This document shows positions 21,537 through 29,934 of a DNA stretch of 35,086 bases, one piece after another. The first letter of the stretch is position 1; each line of letters opens with the position of its first letter. This DNA is from Xanthomonas bromi (lineage in GTDB: Bacteria > Pseudomonadota > Gammaproteobacteria > Xanthomonadales > Xanthomonadaceae). The stretch spans positions 1 to 35,086 of the forward strand of contig NZ_FLTX01000034.1 in NCBI RefSeq assembly GCF_900092025.1, read 5' to 3'. The notes beneath the pieces were generated by a model. It searched no databases. It saw only the letters and a list, made by a program, of their open reading frames with translations, and was not told where the DNA came from. The position numbers and the translations under genes were made by a program.

Positions 21537-21902
21537 CCCCAGCCGCCATCTTGGTCATGCCCGCCTGCGACCAATCGCCATGACGGACCAGTTGGTTGGC
21601 GCGCCCCATCGCCAGCAGGCGCGCGCAATACCGGATCGGAAGGCGTTGCAAGCCCGGATGCGCGCGCTGCCACGGCACGCACTTTCGCCTGCCGTTACGC
21701 ACGATCGAATGGGTCGGCCCCCGGGCATGTCGCCAACGCAGCGGCCAAGTGAGAATCGTCAGGTTCTTGCGCGCGGGCGGCAGACATTGCGCTGCACAAC
21801 ATCAACATTCCCCGCATTCCGTAGCGCCTGCCGTGTCTTTCCCTGTAGCGGCTGCAATGCCTTGGCACACCGTGCAGCCCATTCTGGCAGCACGCCAAAA
21901 CG
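21537..21902. other. Degenerate stretch of about 365 nt
   Basis: It probably contains the decayed 5' part of the DUF6624-like gene (fragments such as RANQLVRHGDWSQAGM on minus). No intact gene is recognised. Confidence 0.4.
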
Positions 21903-21931
21903 ACGACGCCCCGCGCAAGGCGGGGCGTCGT
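21903..21931 (-). terminator. Intrinsic terminator of the aceF-lpdA operon
   Basis: ACGACGCCCCGC (21903-21914) pairs perfectly with GCGGGGCGTCGT (21920-21931) across a 5-nt loop. On minus it is followed by CGTTTTGG. It is 23 nt past the lpdA stop. Confidence 0.8.
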
Positions 21932-21954
21932 TGGCAGCGCCGCGTGTGCGGTGC

Positions 21955-23787
21955 TTACTTCTTCTTGGGGATATACAGGTCGGTGATGGTGCCGTCGTAG
22001 ACCTCGGCCGCCATGCCGACCGATTCGCTCAGGGTCGGATGGGCGTGGATGGTGTGGCCGATGTCTTCGGCTTCGGCACCCATCTCGATGGCCAGGCCGA
22101 TCTCGGCCAGCAGGTCACCGGCATGCACGCCGACGATGGCGCCACCGATGATGCGGTGGGTGTCTTCGTCGAAGATCAGCTTGGTGAAGCCTTCGGTGCG
22201 GCCGATGCCGATCGCGCGGCCGCTGGCGGCCCAGGGGAACTTGGCCACGCCGACCTTCAGGCCCTTGGCCTTGGCTTCGATCTCGGTGACGCCGACCCAA
22301 GCGATTTCCGGGTTGGTGTACGCCACCGACGGAATCACCCGCGCCACCCATTCCTTCTTCTCGCCGGCAGCCACTTCGGCGGCCAGCTTGCCTTCGTGGG
22401 TGGCCTTGTGGGCCAGCATCGGGTTACCGACGATATCGCCGATGGCGAAAATGTGCGGCACGTTGGTGCGCATCTGCCGGTCCACCGGAATGAAGCCGCG
22501 CTCGGTCACCGTGACACCGGCCTTCTCTGCGCCGATCTTCTTGCCGTTGGGCGAGCGGCCCACGGCCACCAGCACGCGATCGTACGCAGTCGCCTGCAGA
22601 CCCGGCTTTTCACCCTCCACGGCCGCTTCGAAGGACACGATGATGCCACTCTTGTCGGCGCTGACGTCGGTGGCCTTGGTCTTGAGATGGATCTCGACGC
22701 CCTGCTTCTTCAGGCGATCGGCCAGGGGCTTGACCAGGTCCTTGTCGGCGCCCGGCATCAGCTGATCCATGAACTCGACGACGGTGACCTTGCTGCCCAG
22801 CGCGCTGTACACCGTGGCCATTTCCAGGCCGATGATGCCGCCGCCGACCACCAGCAGGGTCTTGGGAATGTCGTGCAATTCCAGCGCGTCGGTGGAGTCC
22901 ATCACGCGCTTGTCGTCCCACGGGAAGTTGGGCAACTTCACCGCCTGCGAGCCGGCGGCGATGACGCAATGCTCGAAGCGCAGCAGTTGGGTCTTGTCGT
23001 CGTCGCCGACGATTTCCAGCTCATTGGGCGAAACGAACGTTGCCACGCCGGTGACGGTGCGCACCTTGCGCTGCTTGGCCATGCTGGCCAGGCCGCCGGT
23101 GAGTTTGCCGACCACTTTTTCCTTGTACTCGCGCAGCTTGTCCAGGGCGATCCTGGGCTGGCCGAAGTCCACGCCGAAGTCGCCGGCATGGGCCACTTCA
23201 TCAATCACCGCGGCGGCATGCAACAACGCCTTGGACGGAATGCAGCCGACGTTGAGGCAGACCCCGCCCAGGCTGGCGTAGCGCTCGATCAGCACGGTGT
23301 CCAGACCCAGATCGGCAGCGCGGAACGCGGCGGTGTAGCCGCCGGGGCCGGCGCCGAGCACCACCATCTTGCATTCGATATCGGCGGCCTTGCCGCTGGA
23401 CAGCGCCGGCTTGGGCGCAGCCGGTTCGGCCGGAGCGCGGTGTGACGGGGTCACCGGCGGCTTGCTGCCCGGTGCGGCGGCCGCGGGAGCCGCAGCCGGC
23501 GCAGCGGCCTTGGTCTCGGCCTTCGCGGGTGCCGGCGCGGCGGCCTCGCCTTCGGTTTCCAGCAGCAGCACCACCGCCCCTTCGGACAGGGTGTCGCCAA
23601 TCTTGACCTTGAGTTCCTTGACCACACCGGCAGCCGAGGACGGCACTTCCAGCGTGGCCTTGTCCGATTCCAGCGTTACCAGGCCCTGGTCCTTGGCCAC
23701 GCTGTCGCCGACAGCGACCAGCACTTCGATGACGGGGACATCGCTGTAATCGCCGAGGTCGGGAACCTTGATTTCAATGACCGCCAT
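21955..23787 (-). CDS. lpdA: Dihydrolipoyl dehydrogenase (E3) with an N-terminal lipoyl domain
   Basis: E3 reoxidises the dihydrolipoyl groups of pyruvate dehydrogenase with NAD. It has 610 residues. The lipoyl domain (about 1-80) has acceptor Lys43 in ESDKATLEVP, then comes an Ala/Pro-rich hinge (about 82-135). The flavoprotein part has the FAD motif GAGPGG (145-150) and the redox disulfide Cys177/Cys182 in GGVCLNVGCIPSK, followed by a second nucleotide-binding motif (VVGGGIIGLEM) and the C-terminal catalytic His-Glu region (HAHPTLSE). The lipoyl-E3 fusion is known from Neisseria, Ralstonia and xanthomonads. ATG 23787 is preferred over an upstream ATG since MAVIEIKVPDLG starts the domain. 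Confidence 0.96.
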   Translation of the reverse strand: MAVIEIKVPDLGDYSDVPVIEVLVAVGDSVAKDQGLVTLESDKATLEVPSSAAGVVKELKVKIGDTLSEGAVVLLLETEGEAAAPAPAKAETKAAAPAAAPAAAAPGSKPPVTPSHRAPAEPAAPKPALSSGKAADIECKMVVLGAGPGGYTAAFRAADLGLDTVLIERYASLGGVCLNVGCIPSKALLHAAAVIDEVAHAGDFGVDFGQPRIALDKLREYKEKVVGKLTGGLASMAKQRKVRTVTGVATFVSPNELEIVGDDDKTQLLRFEHCVIAAGSQAVKLPNFPWDDKRVMDSTDALELHDIPKTLLVVGGGIIGLEMATVYSALGSKVTVVEFMDQLMPGADKDLVKPLADRLKKQGVEIHLKTKATDVSADKSGIIVSFEAAVEGEKPGLQATAYDRVLVAVGRSPNGKKIGAEKAGVTVTERGFIPVDRQMRTNVPHIFAIGDIVGNPMLAHKATHEGKLAAEVAAGEKKEWVARVIPSVAYTNPEIAWVGVTEIEAKAKGLKVGVAKFPWAASGRAIGIGRTEGFTKLIFDEDTHRIIGGAIVGVHAGDLLAEIGLAIEMGAEAEDIGHTIHAHPTLSESVGMAAEVYDGTITDLYIPKKK

Positions 23788-23803
23788 TTGCTTCTCCTGT
23801 AGC

Positions 23804-24451
23804 TCAACCGGCCGTGCCGGCAAGCGTCTGCTGGAGTTCATCCAGCGACGATTCGATTTGGGTCCAGCGCTTGTCGCGCTTCTTTTCCTTGCCTTCGCTG
23901 GCTTCGATCAGCAGCGCCGCCTGCTTCTGCAGCAGCTCGCCGGCGCCGCAGTTCGGGCGGGCGCCGCTGTAGCGGACGCCGTCGACCTGGAACGAGAGCA
24001 CTTCGCCCTCGCTCACTGGCGCAGTGCGTCCGTTCGGTGCGAGCTGGGTCAACGCCGCGGTCCAGTTGCTGACCAGGCGCTTGGCCAGGGCCGCCGGAAT
24101 CGGGATTTCGACCGTTTCCGGCGTCTGCTCGGTGCGGAACTGCACGCTGCCGCGGTCGGTCTGGCTGACCCAGCTGTAGACGCGTTCGTCGGCGCGGCTA
24201 TGCCGCAGGGTCCAGTCGGCGCCCTCCTTGCCCGGCACCAGCGACACCGCGCGCTCCACACCATGTGTGGGCAGCGTCAGCAACGACAAGATCGGTTTCG
24301 TGCCGCCATCCAGCAGCGTGGTGACAGCGGTGCCGTAGTTGCCCACGGCCGGCGGCCAGCCACGCCCGAGCGTGCTCTCGCACTCGCGTGCTGCCGCCGT
24401 TGTCCACGGCAGCACGCCGAGCACGGCGATGGTCAGCAGCGCAGCCCTCAC
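23804..24451 (-). CDS. Uncharacterised exported protein inside the pyruvate dehydrogenase operon
   Basis: A 215-residue protein of no family I recognise. The start GTG 24451 overlaps the aceF stop as GTGA, a classic translational-coupling junction, and lpdA begins 16 nt after its stop. The N-terminus is a signal peptide (RAALLTIAVLGVLPWTTAAA, cleavage near ARECES). The mature part is mixed alpha/beta with two Cys (AARECES and PNCGAG) that could form a disulfide. A charged helix (EASEGKEKKRDKRWTQIESS) ends it. A longer frame upstream to 24592 is aceF shadow. Why a secreted protein lies between the E2 and E3 genes is unknown. The frame, coupling and signal peptide make it a real gene. Confidence 0.85.
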   Translation of the reverse strand: MRAALLTIAVLGVLPWTTAAARECESTLGRGWPPAVGNYGTAVTTLLDGGTKPILSLLTLPTHGVERAVSLVPGKEGADWTLRHSRADERVYSWVSQTDRGSVQFRTEQTPETVEIPIPAALAKRLVSNWTAALTQLAPNGRTAPVSEGEVLSFQVDGVRYSGARPNCGAGELLQKQAALLIEASEGKEKKRDKRWTQIESSLDELQQTLAGTAG

Positions 24452-26211
24452 AGCAGGACGCGACGCATGTCGGCCAGCACCTGACTGAGATAGGTAGTGA
24501 AACGGGCCGCCAGCGCGCCGTCGATGACACGGTGGTCGTAGCTCAGCGAGAGCGGCAGCATCAGCTTCGGCGCGAACTCCTTGCCGTTCCACACCGGCTG
24601 CATCGCCGACTTGGACACGCCCAGGATCGCCACTTCCGGCGCATTGATGATTGGCGTGAAGGCCGTACCACCGATGCCGCCCAGCGAGCTGATCGAGAAG
24701 CAGCCGCCGCTCATGTCGGCCGGGCCCAGCTTGCCGTCGCGCGCCTTCTTGGCCAGCTCGCCGCTTTCCTGGGCGATCTGCAGCACGCCCTTCTTGTCGA
24801 CATCGCGGATCACCGGCACGACCAGGCCATTGGGCGTGTCGGCGGCGAAGCCGATGTTGATGTACTTCTTCAATGTCAGGTTCTCGCCGGCCGCATCGAG
24901 CGAGGCGTTGAACTCGGGGAACTTCTTCAGCGCCGCCGCGCTGGCCTTGACCAGGAAGGCGAGCATGGTGAGCTTGATGCCGGCCTTCTCGTTTTCCTTG
25001 TTCAGCGCCACGCGCAGCGCTTCCAGGTCGGTGATGTCGGCCGATTCGAACTGGGTGACGTGCGGAATCATGGCCCAGTTGCGTGCCAGGTTGGCACCGG
25101 AAATCTTCTTGATGCGCGACAGCGGCTGGGTTTCGGTTTCGCCGAACTTGCTGAAGTCCACTTTCGGCCAGGCCAGCAGATTCAGGCCGTTGCCACCGCT
25201 TGCCGGCGCAGCACCGGCTGCGGCAGATGCGCCGCCGCTGAGTGCGGCCTTGACGTAGCGCTGCACGTCTTCGCGAGTGATGCGGCCGCCCTTTTCGCTG
25301 CCCTTGAGCTGGCTCAGGTCCACGCCCAGCTCGCGTGCGAACACGCGCACCACCGGGCTGGCATACGGCACCTTGGACGGCAGCACGCTGTCGGCATCGA
25401 AGGTCACCGGCGGGCTGGACGGGTTGCCGGCGGACGGCTGGCCGGCCTGCGCGCCGGCGCCGGAACGCGCGCCCTGCACCTGCGCGATCTCACGCTGGGC
25501 CAGTTTGTCCGGCTCGGCCGACACCGCAACCGGCTCGACCTTGCCCGCAGTCTCGGCGGTGTCGGTGGTGGGCTTGGCCGGCGACTGCGCCGCACCGGCG
25601 CCGCCATCGCTGGCCGCGATGATCGCCACCACGTTGCCCTGCGAGAGCGTGTCGCCAACCTTGACCTTGAGTTCCTTGACCACGCCGGCGGCCGACGACG
25701 GCACTTCCATCGTGGCCTTGTCCGATTCCAGCGTGACCAGGCTCTGGTCCTTGGCGACGGTATCGCCGACCGCGACCAGTACTTCGATCACCGGGATGTC
25801 GGTGTAATCGCCGATGTCGGGAACGCGCGCTTCAACCAGACCACCCTCGGCAGCGGCAGGTGCAGCCGGGGCGGCCTTGGCAGCAGGTGCTGGGGCAGAA
25901 GCGGGAGCGGCCTTGGCCGGGGCAGCAGGCGCGGCAGCGGCGGGCTTGGCCGCAGGGTCGGCGCCGGCATCGGCCACTTCGATCAGCGCCACCAGGGCGC
26001 CCTGCGACAGCGCATCGCCGACCTTGACCTTGATTTCCTTGACCACGCCAGACACCGAGGAAGGCACTTCCATGGTTGCCTTGTCCGATTCCAGCGTGAC
26101 CAGGCTCTGGTCCTTGCTGACCGTATCGCCGACCGACACCAGCACCTCGATTACCGGGACGTCGCTGTAGTCACCGATATCGGGGACAAGTGCTTCCTTG
26201 ATTTCGGCCAT
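24448..26211 (-). CDS. aceF: Pyruvate dehydrogenase dihydrolipoyllysine acetyltransferase (E2)
   Basis: E2 forms the core of the complex and transfers acetyl to CoA. It has 587 residues with two lipoyl domains (Lys44 and Lys165, both in ESDKATMEVP) joined by Ala/Pro-rich linkers, a peripheral-subunit-binding domain (about 283-320, YASPVVRVFARELGVDLSQL) and the acyltransferase domain with catalytic His560 and Asp564 (DHRVIDG). No aceE lies in the window; the gene upstream is a DUF2884 protein. The order continues with the exported protein and lpdA. The start MAEIKEALVPDIGDYSD is at the domain edge. Confidence 0.96.
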   Translation of the reverse strand: MAEIKEALVPDIGDYSDVPVIEVLVSVGDTVSKDQSLVTLESDKATMEVPSSVSGVVKEIKVKVGDALSQGALVALIEVADAGADPAAKPAAAAPAAPAKAAPASAPAPAAKAAPAAPAAAEGGLVEARVPDIGDYTDIPVIEVLVAVGDTVAKDQSLVTLESDKATMEVPSSAAGVVKELKVKVGDTLSQGNVVAIIAASDGGAGAAQSPAKPTTDTAETAGKVEPVAVSAEPDKLAQREIAQVQGARSGAGAQAGQPSAGNPSSPPVTFDADSVLPSKVPYASPVVRVFARELGVDLSQLKGSEKGGRITREDVQRYVKAALSGGASAAAGAAPASGGNGLNLLAWPKVDFSKFGETETQPLSRIKKISGANLARNWAMIPHVTQFESADITDLEALRVALNKENEKAGIKLTMLAFLVKASAAALKKFPEFNASLDAAGENLTLKKYINIGFAADTPNGLVVPVIRDVDKKGVLQIAQESGELAKKARDGKLGPADMSGGCFSISSLGGIGGTAFTPIINAPEVAILGVSKSAMQPVWNGKEFAPKLMLPLSLSYDHRVIDGALAARFTTYLSQVLADMRRVLL

Positions 26212-26339
26212 ACGGGGAACTCCGGCAACAGAATGGGGAAACCCCTATTGTGGCCGGCTGCGGGCCGCAGCGCCAACCATTGCCGTGGAAAAATCGCGTG
26301 CCCGGCGGGATACAGCGTCCGCATGCATGCGTGCGCCGA

Positions 26340-27098
26340 TCATTTCGCCGCGCGTCGATCGACCCGCAGCAGTTGCAGTGGCTCGCCAGAGGGCAAACGA
26401 TACGCCAGCGCATTGTCCAGTCCATCGAGGGCTTCCAGCCGCGCGCACAGCTGCTGCGCGCGCGGCCGCAATGCGCGCGCCTGCGTCTCGATCAGGCGCT
26501 CGATGCGCGCTTCCACGCCGTCGAGCGAACGCAGCTGCACGTCGTTTCCGATGATTGCGGATTGCACCGCACCGGCCACCACATCGCCGATCAGCTGCGG
26601 CAGCAGCTCGGCGACCAGCGCGCCGATGTCGTTGTCGATGTTGATGGGAGTCAGCTGGCTCTTGCTGAAACCCTGCTTCAAGCGCACGTCGATCTTTTCG
26701 CGCACCGTTGCCAGCTGGGCGCGCGTGGCGTCCGGGTTGCGGCTGAAGCCGGCTGCCACCTCGCCCAGTGCAGCAACTGCGATATCGGCCGCTTCACGCC
26801 CGACGGCCTGCGCCAGCGGCACCGCATCGCGGGTCTGGCGCTCGAACTGGATCAGGCGGGCGCGATCGTCCGCGCTCAGCGCCACCCAACGGTCGTCGAC
26901 GAGCAAGTTGCCTTGGCGCATCACCAGCCGCTGCGGCGTGCCCGATTCGCGGATCAGGATCAGGCTGCGTGCGTTGAGCGTGAGATCGTAGTCACTGCCG
27001 ACCTCGCAATGCAGGTCTTCGGCAACAGCAGCGCCTGCGGCGCCCAGCATGCCGAGCAGCACGCCTGCTGCCATCGTGATTGCGTGCTTGATCGCCAT
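26340..27098 (-). CDS. DUF2884 (YggN-like) family exported protein
   Basis: A 252-residue protein with signal peptide MAIKHAITMAAGVLLGMLGAAGAAVA and mature start EDLHCEVGSDYDL. The later segment PINIDNDIGALVAELLPQLIGDVV and the C-terminal Arg-rich helix resemble the YggN/DUF2884 group. The function of the family is unknown; it is probably periplasmic. It lies upstream of aceF on the same strand with 128 nt between, which may hold the aceF promoter. Confidence 0.75.
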   Translation of the reverse strand: MAIKHAITMAAGVLLGMLGAAGAAVAEDLHCEVGSDYDLTLNARSLILIRESGTPQRLVMRQGNLLVDDRWVALSADDRARLIQFERQTRDAVPLAQAVGREAADIAVAALGEVAAGFSRNPDATRAQLATVREKIDVRLKQGFSKSQLTPINIDNDIGALVAELLPQLIGDVVAGAVQSAIIGNDVQLRSLDGVEARIERLIETQARALRPRAQQLCARLEALDGLDNALAYRLPSGEPLQLLRVDRRAAK

Positions 27099-27316
27099 CT
27101 GACCACCCCGTTGTGCGCTGGCGGCAGCATGCCCGCAGATGAGGCACGCAGGCCTGTGCCGGATGCTGGCATGACTTCTGGCCGATGGCCTCCACGCTCA
27201 CAGCGCGCGTGTCGGCAGCGGTGGAAACAGCGTGCATCCGCAATCAGCGCCGGGTGTTGCGACAGTCGCCTCGTTCGATGCACGGCGCGCGCATGCCACA
27301 CGTACTCCACGTCATT

Positions 27317-27886
27317 TCACCGCAGCGAACGCGCCGCATCGCACACCGGTTGCCAGGCTGTCGCCAGCCGCGGCAACGACCAGGCGGCATTGGCCGGGCT
27401 GGTGGACGGCAAGGCGACGACCGGCAGCGCGTACGACTCCATCGGTAACAGCGGCTGGACGTACCGACGCCAGGCCTGCGCTGCCGCAGTGCCATTGCAG
27501 GCCACCATGCGCAGCTGCGGCAGCGTGGCCAGCAACGCAGGCAGCGGGTTGACCACGATGCTCGCCGCCACGATGGCCGTATCCAGGCTGCCACGCCGCT
27601 CGCATTGACCGATGACATCCCATAACCCGACACGATGGTCGAGCAACGCGTGCAAGCGCGATGCATAGCTTGCGGCTGTATCAATGCCGAATAAAGCATG
27701 CATCAATGGCCAGAAGCGATTGCGTGGGTGTGCGTAGTAGCGCGCGGCTTCCAATGACGCGACCCCTGGCATCGAACCAAGCAGCAACACCCTGCAATCG
27801 CTGCGGATGTGCGCGGGCAGGCCTTGGCTGACGTGTTTTTTCGTCACGGCGATCGCATCTGCGTGAATGTCTTTTTCAAGCGTCAT
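27317..27886 (-). CDS. DNA-deoxyinosine (hypoxanthine) glycosylase, uracil-DNA glycosylase superfamily
   Basis: A 189-residue protein. It has LLLGSMPGVASLEAARYYAH, then HPRNRFWPLM, and a late PSTSPAN. These are the family 6 (HDG) motifs of the uracil-DNA glycosylase fold, in which Asn and Ser/His residues excise hypoxanthine from deaminated adenine. The start at 27886 leaves a 27-residue N-terminal extension that may be partly non-native. It is divergent from the OmpW-like gene. The 218 nt between its stop and the DUF2884 start hold no feature that I could support. Confidence 0.85.
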   Translation of the reverse strand: MTLEKDIHADAIAVTKKHVSQGLPAHIRSDCRVLLLGSMPGVASLEAARYYAHPRNRFWPLMHALFGIDTAASYASRLHALLDHRVGLWDVIGQCERRGSLDTAIVAASIVVNPLPALLATLPQLRMVACNGTAAAQAWRRYVQPLLPMESYALPVVALPSTSPANAAWSLPRLATAWQPVCDAARSLR

Positions 27887-28026
27887 GACGTAACGACGGC
27901 CTTCTTGAGGGACTTCCTGAACAAACGAAATTTTAGCGAGCCGCAGGTGGGCGTGGATTCAGATTTTCGGGAATAGTTTTGGCGCGGCCCACTCCACGGG
28001 CCTAACAACAAGACGAGGAGACCCTC

Positions 28027-28752
28027 ATGCGTTCCATTTCCATCCTGAGCCTGGCTGCTGTAACTGCACTTGCGATTGCACCGTCCGCGTTCGCGCAGGA
28101 CACCACCACTACCAGCGACACCTCCTCGACCACTACCAGCGACGCCTCATCGACGTCTTCCAGCGCGATGTCTTCCAGCGCGATGTCCAGCAGCGGCGAC
28201 ACCGCGTCGGGCAAGCATTGGGCCGTGGTCGGCGGCGTGGCGCTGCTGAACCCGAAGAACAACCCGGCTCCGGGCCTTGACGTCGATGGCGGTCCGGCAC
28301 CGACGCTGAGCGCCAACTACTACATCAACGACAACTGGGCTCTTGAACTGTGGGGCGCCGCCGACAAGTTCAACCACCGCGTCAACGCCGATGGCGTGGG
28401 CAAGGTCGGTACCGTCGACCAGCAGCCGATCGCCATCAGCGGCCAGTACCACTTCGGCGAAGCCGACAACGTGTTCCGTCCGTTCGTGGGCGTGGGCTAC
28501 TACGAGTCGAACTTCAGCAACGAGAAGATCGATGCGGCGTCGACCACCGGCCAGCATGTGGGCCTGAGCACCGCCAAGGGTGTCATCGGCACCGTCGGCG
28601 TGGACATGAACATCAACTCCACCTGGTTCGCACGTGCCGACGCCCGCTACATGCGTTCGCGTCCGGAACTGCGCGTGGGCGGCCAGGGCACCGGCAGCGA
28701 GTTGGAACTGGATCCGTGGACCGTCGGCTTCGGCGTCGGCGCGCGCTTCTAA
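28027..28752 (+). CDS. OmpW-family outer-membrane protein with a Ser/Thr-rich linker
   Basis: A 241-residue protein with signal peptide MRSISILSLAAVTALAIAPSAFA. After cleavage comes a low-complexity linker of Ser, Thr, Asp and Ala (about 24-62), then an eight-stranded OmpW barrel: WAVVGGVALLNPKNN, a central FRPFVGVGYYESNF and a C-terminal strand ending in Phe (VGFGVGARF). OmpW proteins form small hydrophobic channels and are often stress- or iron-regulated. The linker is coded by short tandem repeats (see findings). A Shine-Dalgarno-like GAGGAG lies upstream. A terminator follows. Confidence 0.88.
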   Translation: MRSISILSLAAVTALAIAPSAFAQDTTTTSDTSSTTTSDASSTSSSAMSSSAMSSSGDTASGKHWAVVGGVALLNPKNNPAPGLDVDGGPAPTLSANYYINDNWALELWGAADKFNHRVNADGVGKVGTVDQQPIAISGQYHFGEADNVFRPFVGVGYYESNFSNEKIDAASTTGQHVGLSTAKGVIGTVGVDMNINSTWFARADARYMRSRPELRVGGQGTGSELELDPWTVGFGVGARF

Positions 28753-28785
28753 GCACGCACCTGTCAGCCAGGCTGTTCGTTGAAG

Positions 28786-28813
28786 AAAAACGGGCCGCGA
28801 GGCCCGTTTTTTT
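28786..28813 (+). terminator. Bidirectional intrinsic terminator
   Basis: AAAAACGGGCC, GCGA loop, GGCCCGTTTTTTT. It has a U-tract in both directions, so it can serve the OmpW-like gene and transcripts arriving from the minus-strand DUF1453-like gene. Confidence 0.9.
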
Positions 28814-29035
28814 GTGCGCGGGTTGCGCAGCGTCGGGATCGCAAAACTACGACGCGAAGCCAAAGCGGAGGATCACCGATCCACACGCGATTGTGGGAGG
28901 CAATGTGTCTTCCTGATCTGCGCTCTATCCCTCGCCTCGGAGTCCAGCTTTTTTGACTGCGTGCATGCGCCAGCGTCGACGCGGAGGATGGTACGCGCTC
29001 GAAACACCACCAGCCCGTCGCCGCGCCACACGCAC

Positions 29036-29599
29036 TCAACGCCAATACACGCTGCCGCGCAGACGCGCGCTGCGCCAGCGCCACCACAGCAAGGTGGCAT
29101 ATGCCAGCGCGTAACCGAGCAGCACGCCGGCAGCACCGAGCAGACTGGCATGACTGAGCCATCCCTCGGTCGGCCAGGCCACACCCTGCCAGGCGCTGCG
29201 CCAGCCTTGCACCATCCCGGCGATCACCCGCACGACCACCAGTGCGGTCAAGGCCAACACAAGCCACAGATTCGGCCGATAAAACAGACCTTGCGTGGTG
29301 CGTTCGAAGCGGGTCAGACGGAGCGCCAACACCCCCAACGCCACTCCACAGGCCCAGCCAACTGCCGCGTGGCTGATCGCACCGGGCCAGAACGCCGCCG
29401 CGATCACGCTGAATATCCCAAACAGCACGCTGGAGATGCCGACCGACGCCAGATTGATCATCAGCAGCCAGCCACGCGCCTGCCGCCGCGCAGTCCCCAT
29501 CCGAAACCGCTGCAGCAACGACAACGGGAACAGCACCACGAACACCGCAAGGGCAATGATCACGGCCAGCGGAATGGCAAGCAGCAATGGCATCGGCAT
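29036..29599 (-). CDS. Integral membrane protein, DUF1453/CcdC-like
   Basis: A 187-residue protein with about five membrane helices. A central RFERTTQGLFYRPNLWLVLA between helices 3 and 4 resembles the DUF1453 (CcdC-like) pattern, in which a cytoplasmic loop precedes a YRPN helix. No catalytic residues are visible and the function is unknown. ATG 29599 is the first start of a hydrophobic N-terminus. The family assignment is moderate. Confidence 0.65.
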   Translation of the reverse strand: MPMPLLLAIPLAVIIALAVFVVLFPLSLLQRFRMGTARRQARGWLLMINLASVGISSVLFGIFSVIAAAFWPGAISHAAVGWACGVALGVLALRLTRFERTTQGLFYRPNLWLVLALTALVVVRVIAGMVQGWRSAWQGVAWPTEGWLSHASLLGAAGVLLGYALAYATLLWWRWRSARLRGSVYWR

Positions 29600-29934
29600 G
29601 TGCCTGAGAAAGATGGCCGATGACGCTACTACGCTGGCGCGCAGCGGCGCGTGTTCGGCGCTATCGATGTCGATCCGGCACGACGACCGCGCTCACCTGG
29701 CAGTGAGCGCGGCGGCTTGATGAACGCGGTCAAGGACCACACAGAAATCATCGGCAACGTTGGCGCAGCGCTATCGATTTGGATGCCGTTGAGCAGGAAC
29801 GCTACACCCGCGTAGAGGGCAGTCGCCGTATGCGTGTCGACGGCGCGCAGCATGCAGTGGACGAGTGGTCTGAGCCGCACCGAACACCGACCACGCCCAA
29901 CCAGTGGAGGGCACAGTCAGTTCAGGAGTTGCGC
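29600..29934. other. Gap of 335 nt with no recognised gene
   Basis: It lies between the DUF1453-like start and the metQ stop. No open frame with coding character and no clear terminator for metQ was seen. Confidence 0.45.

Noticed and set aside
21076..23445. 789-codon plus-strand frame across the beta-barrel terminator and lpdA
   Set aside because: Antisense shadow of lpdA; it runs through a terminator and has no recognisable domain.
26232..26245. GGGGAAACCCC as an operator of aceF
   Set aside because: Only four-base arms; too short to support without conservation data.
24388..26991. 867-codon plus-strand frame opposite aceF
   Set aside because: Shadow caused by third-position GC bias; repeats only mirror the lipoyl domains and linkers.
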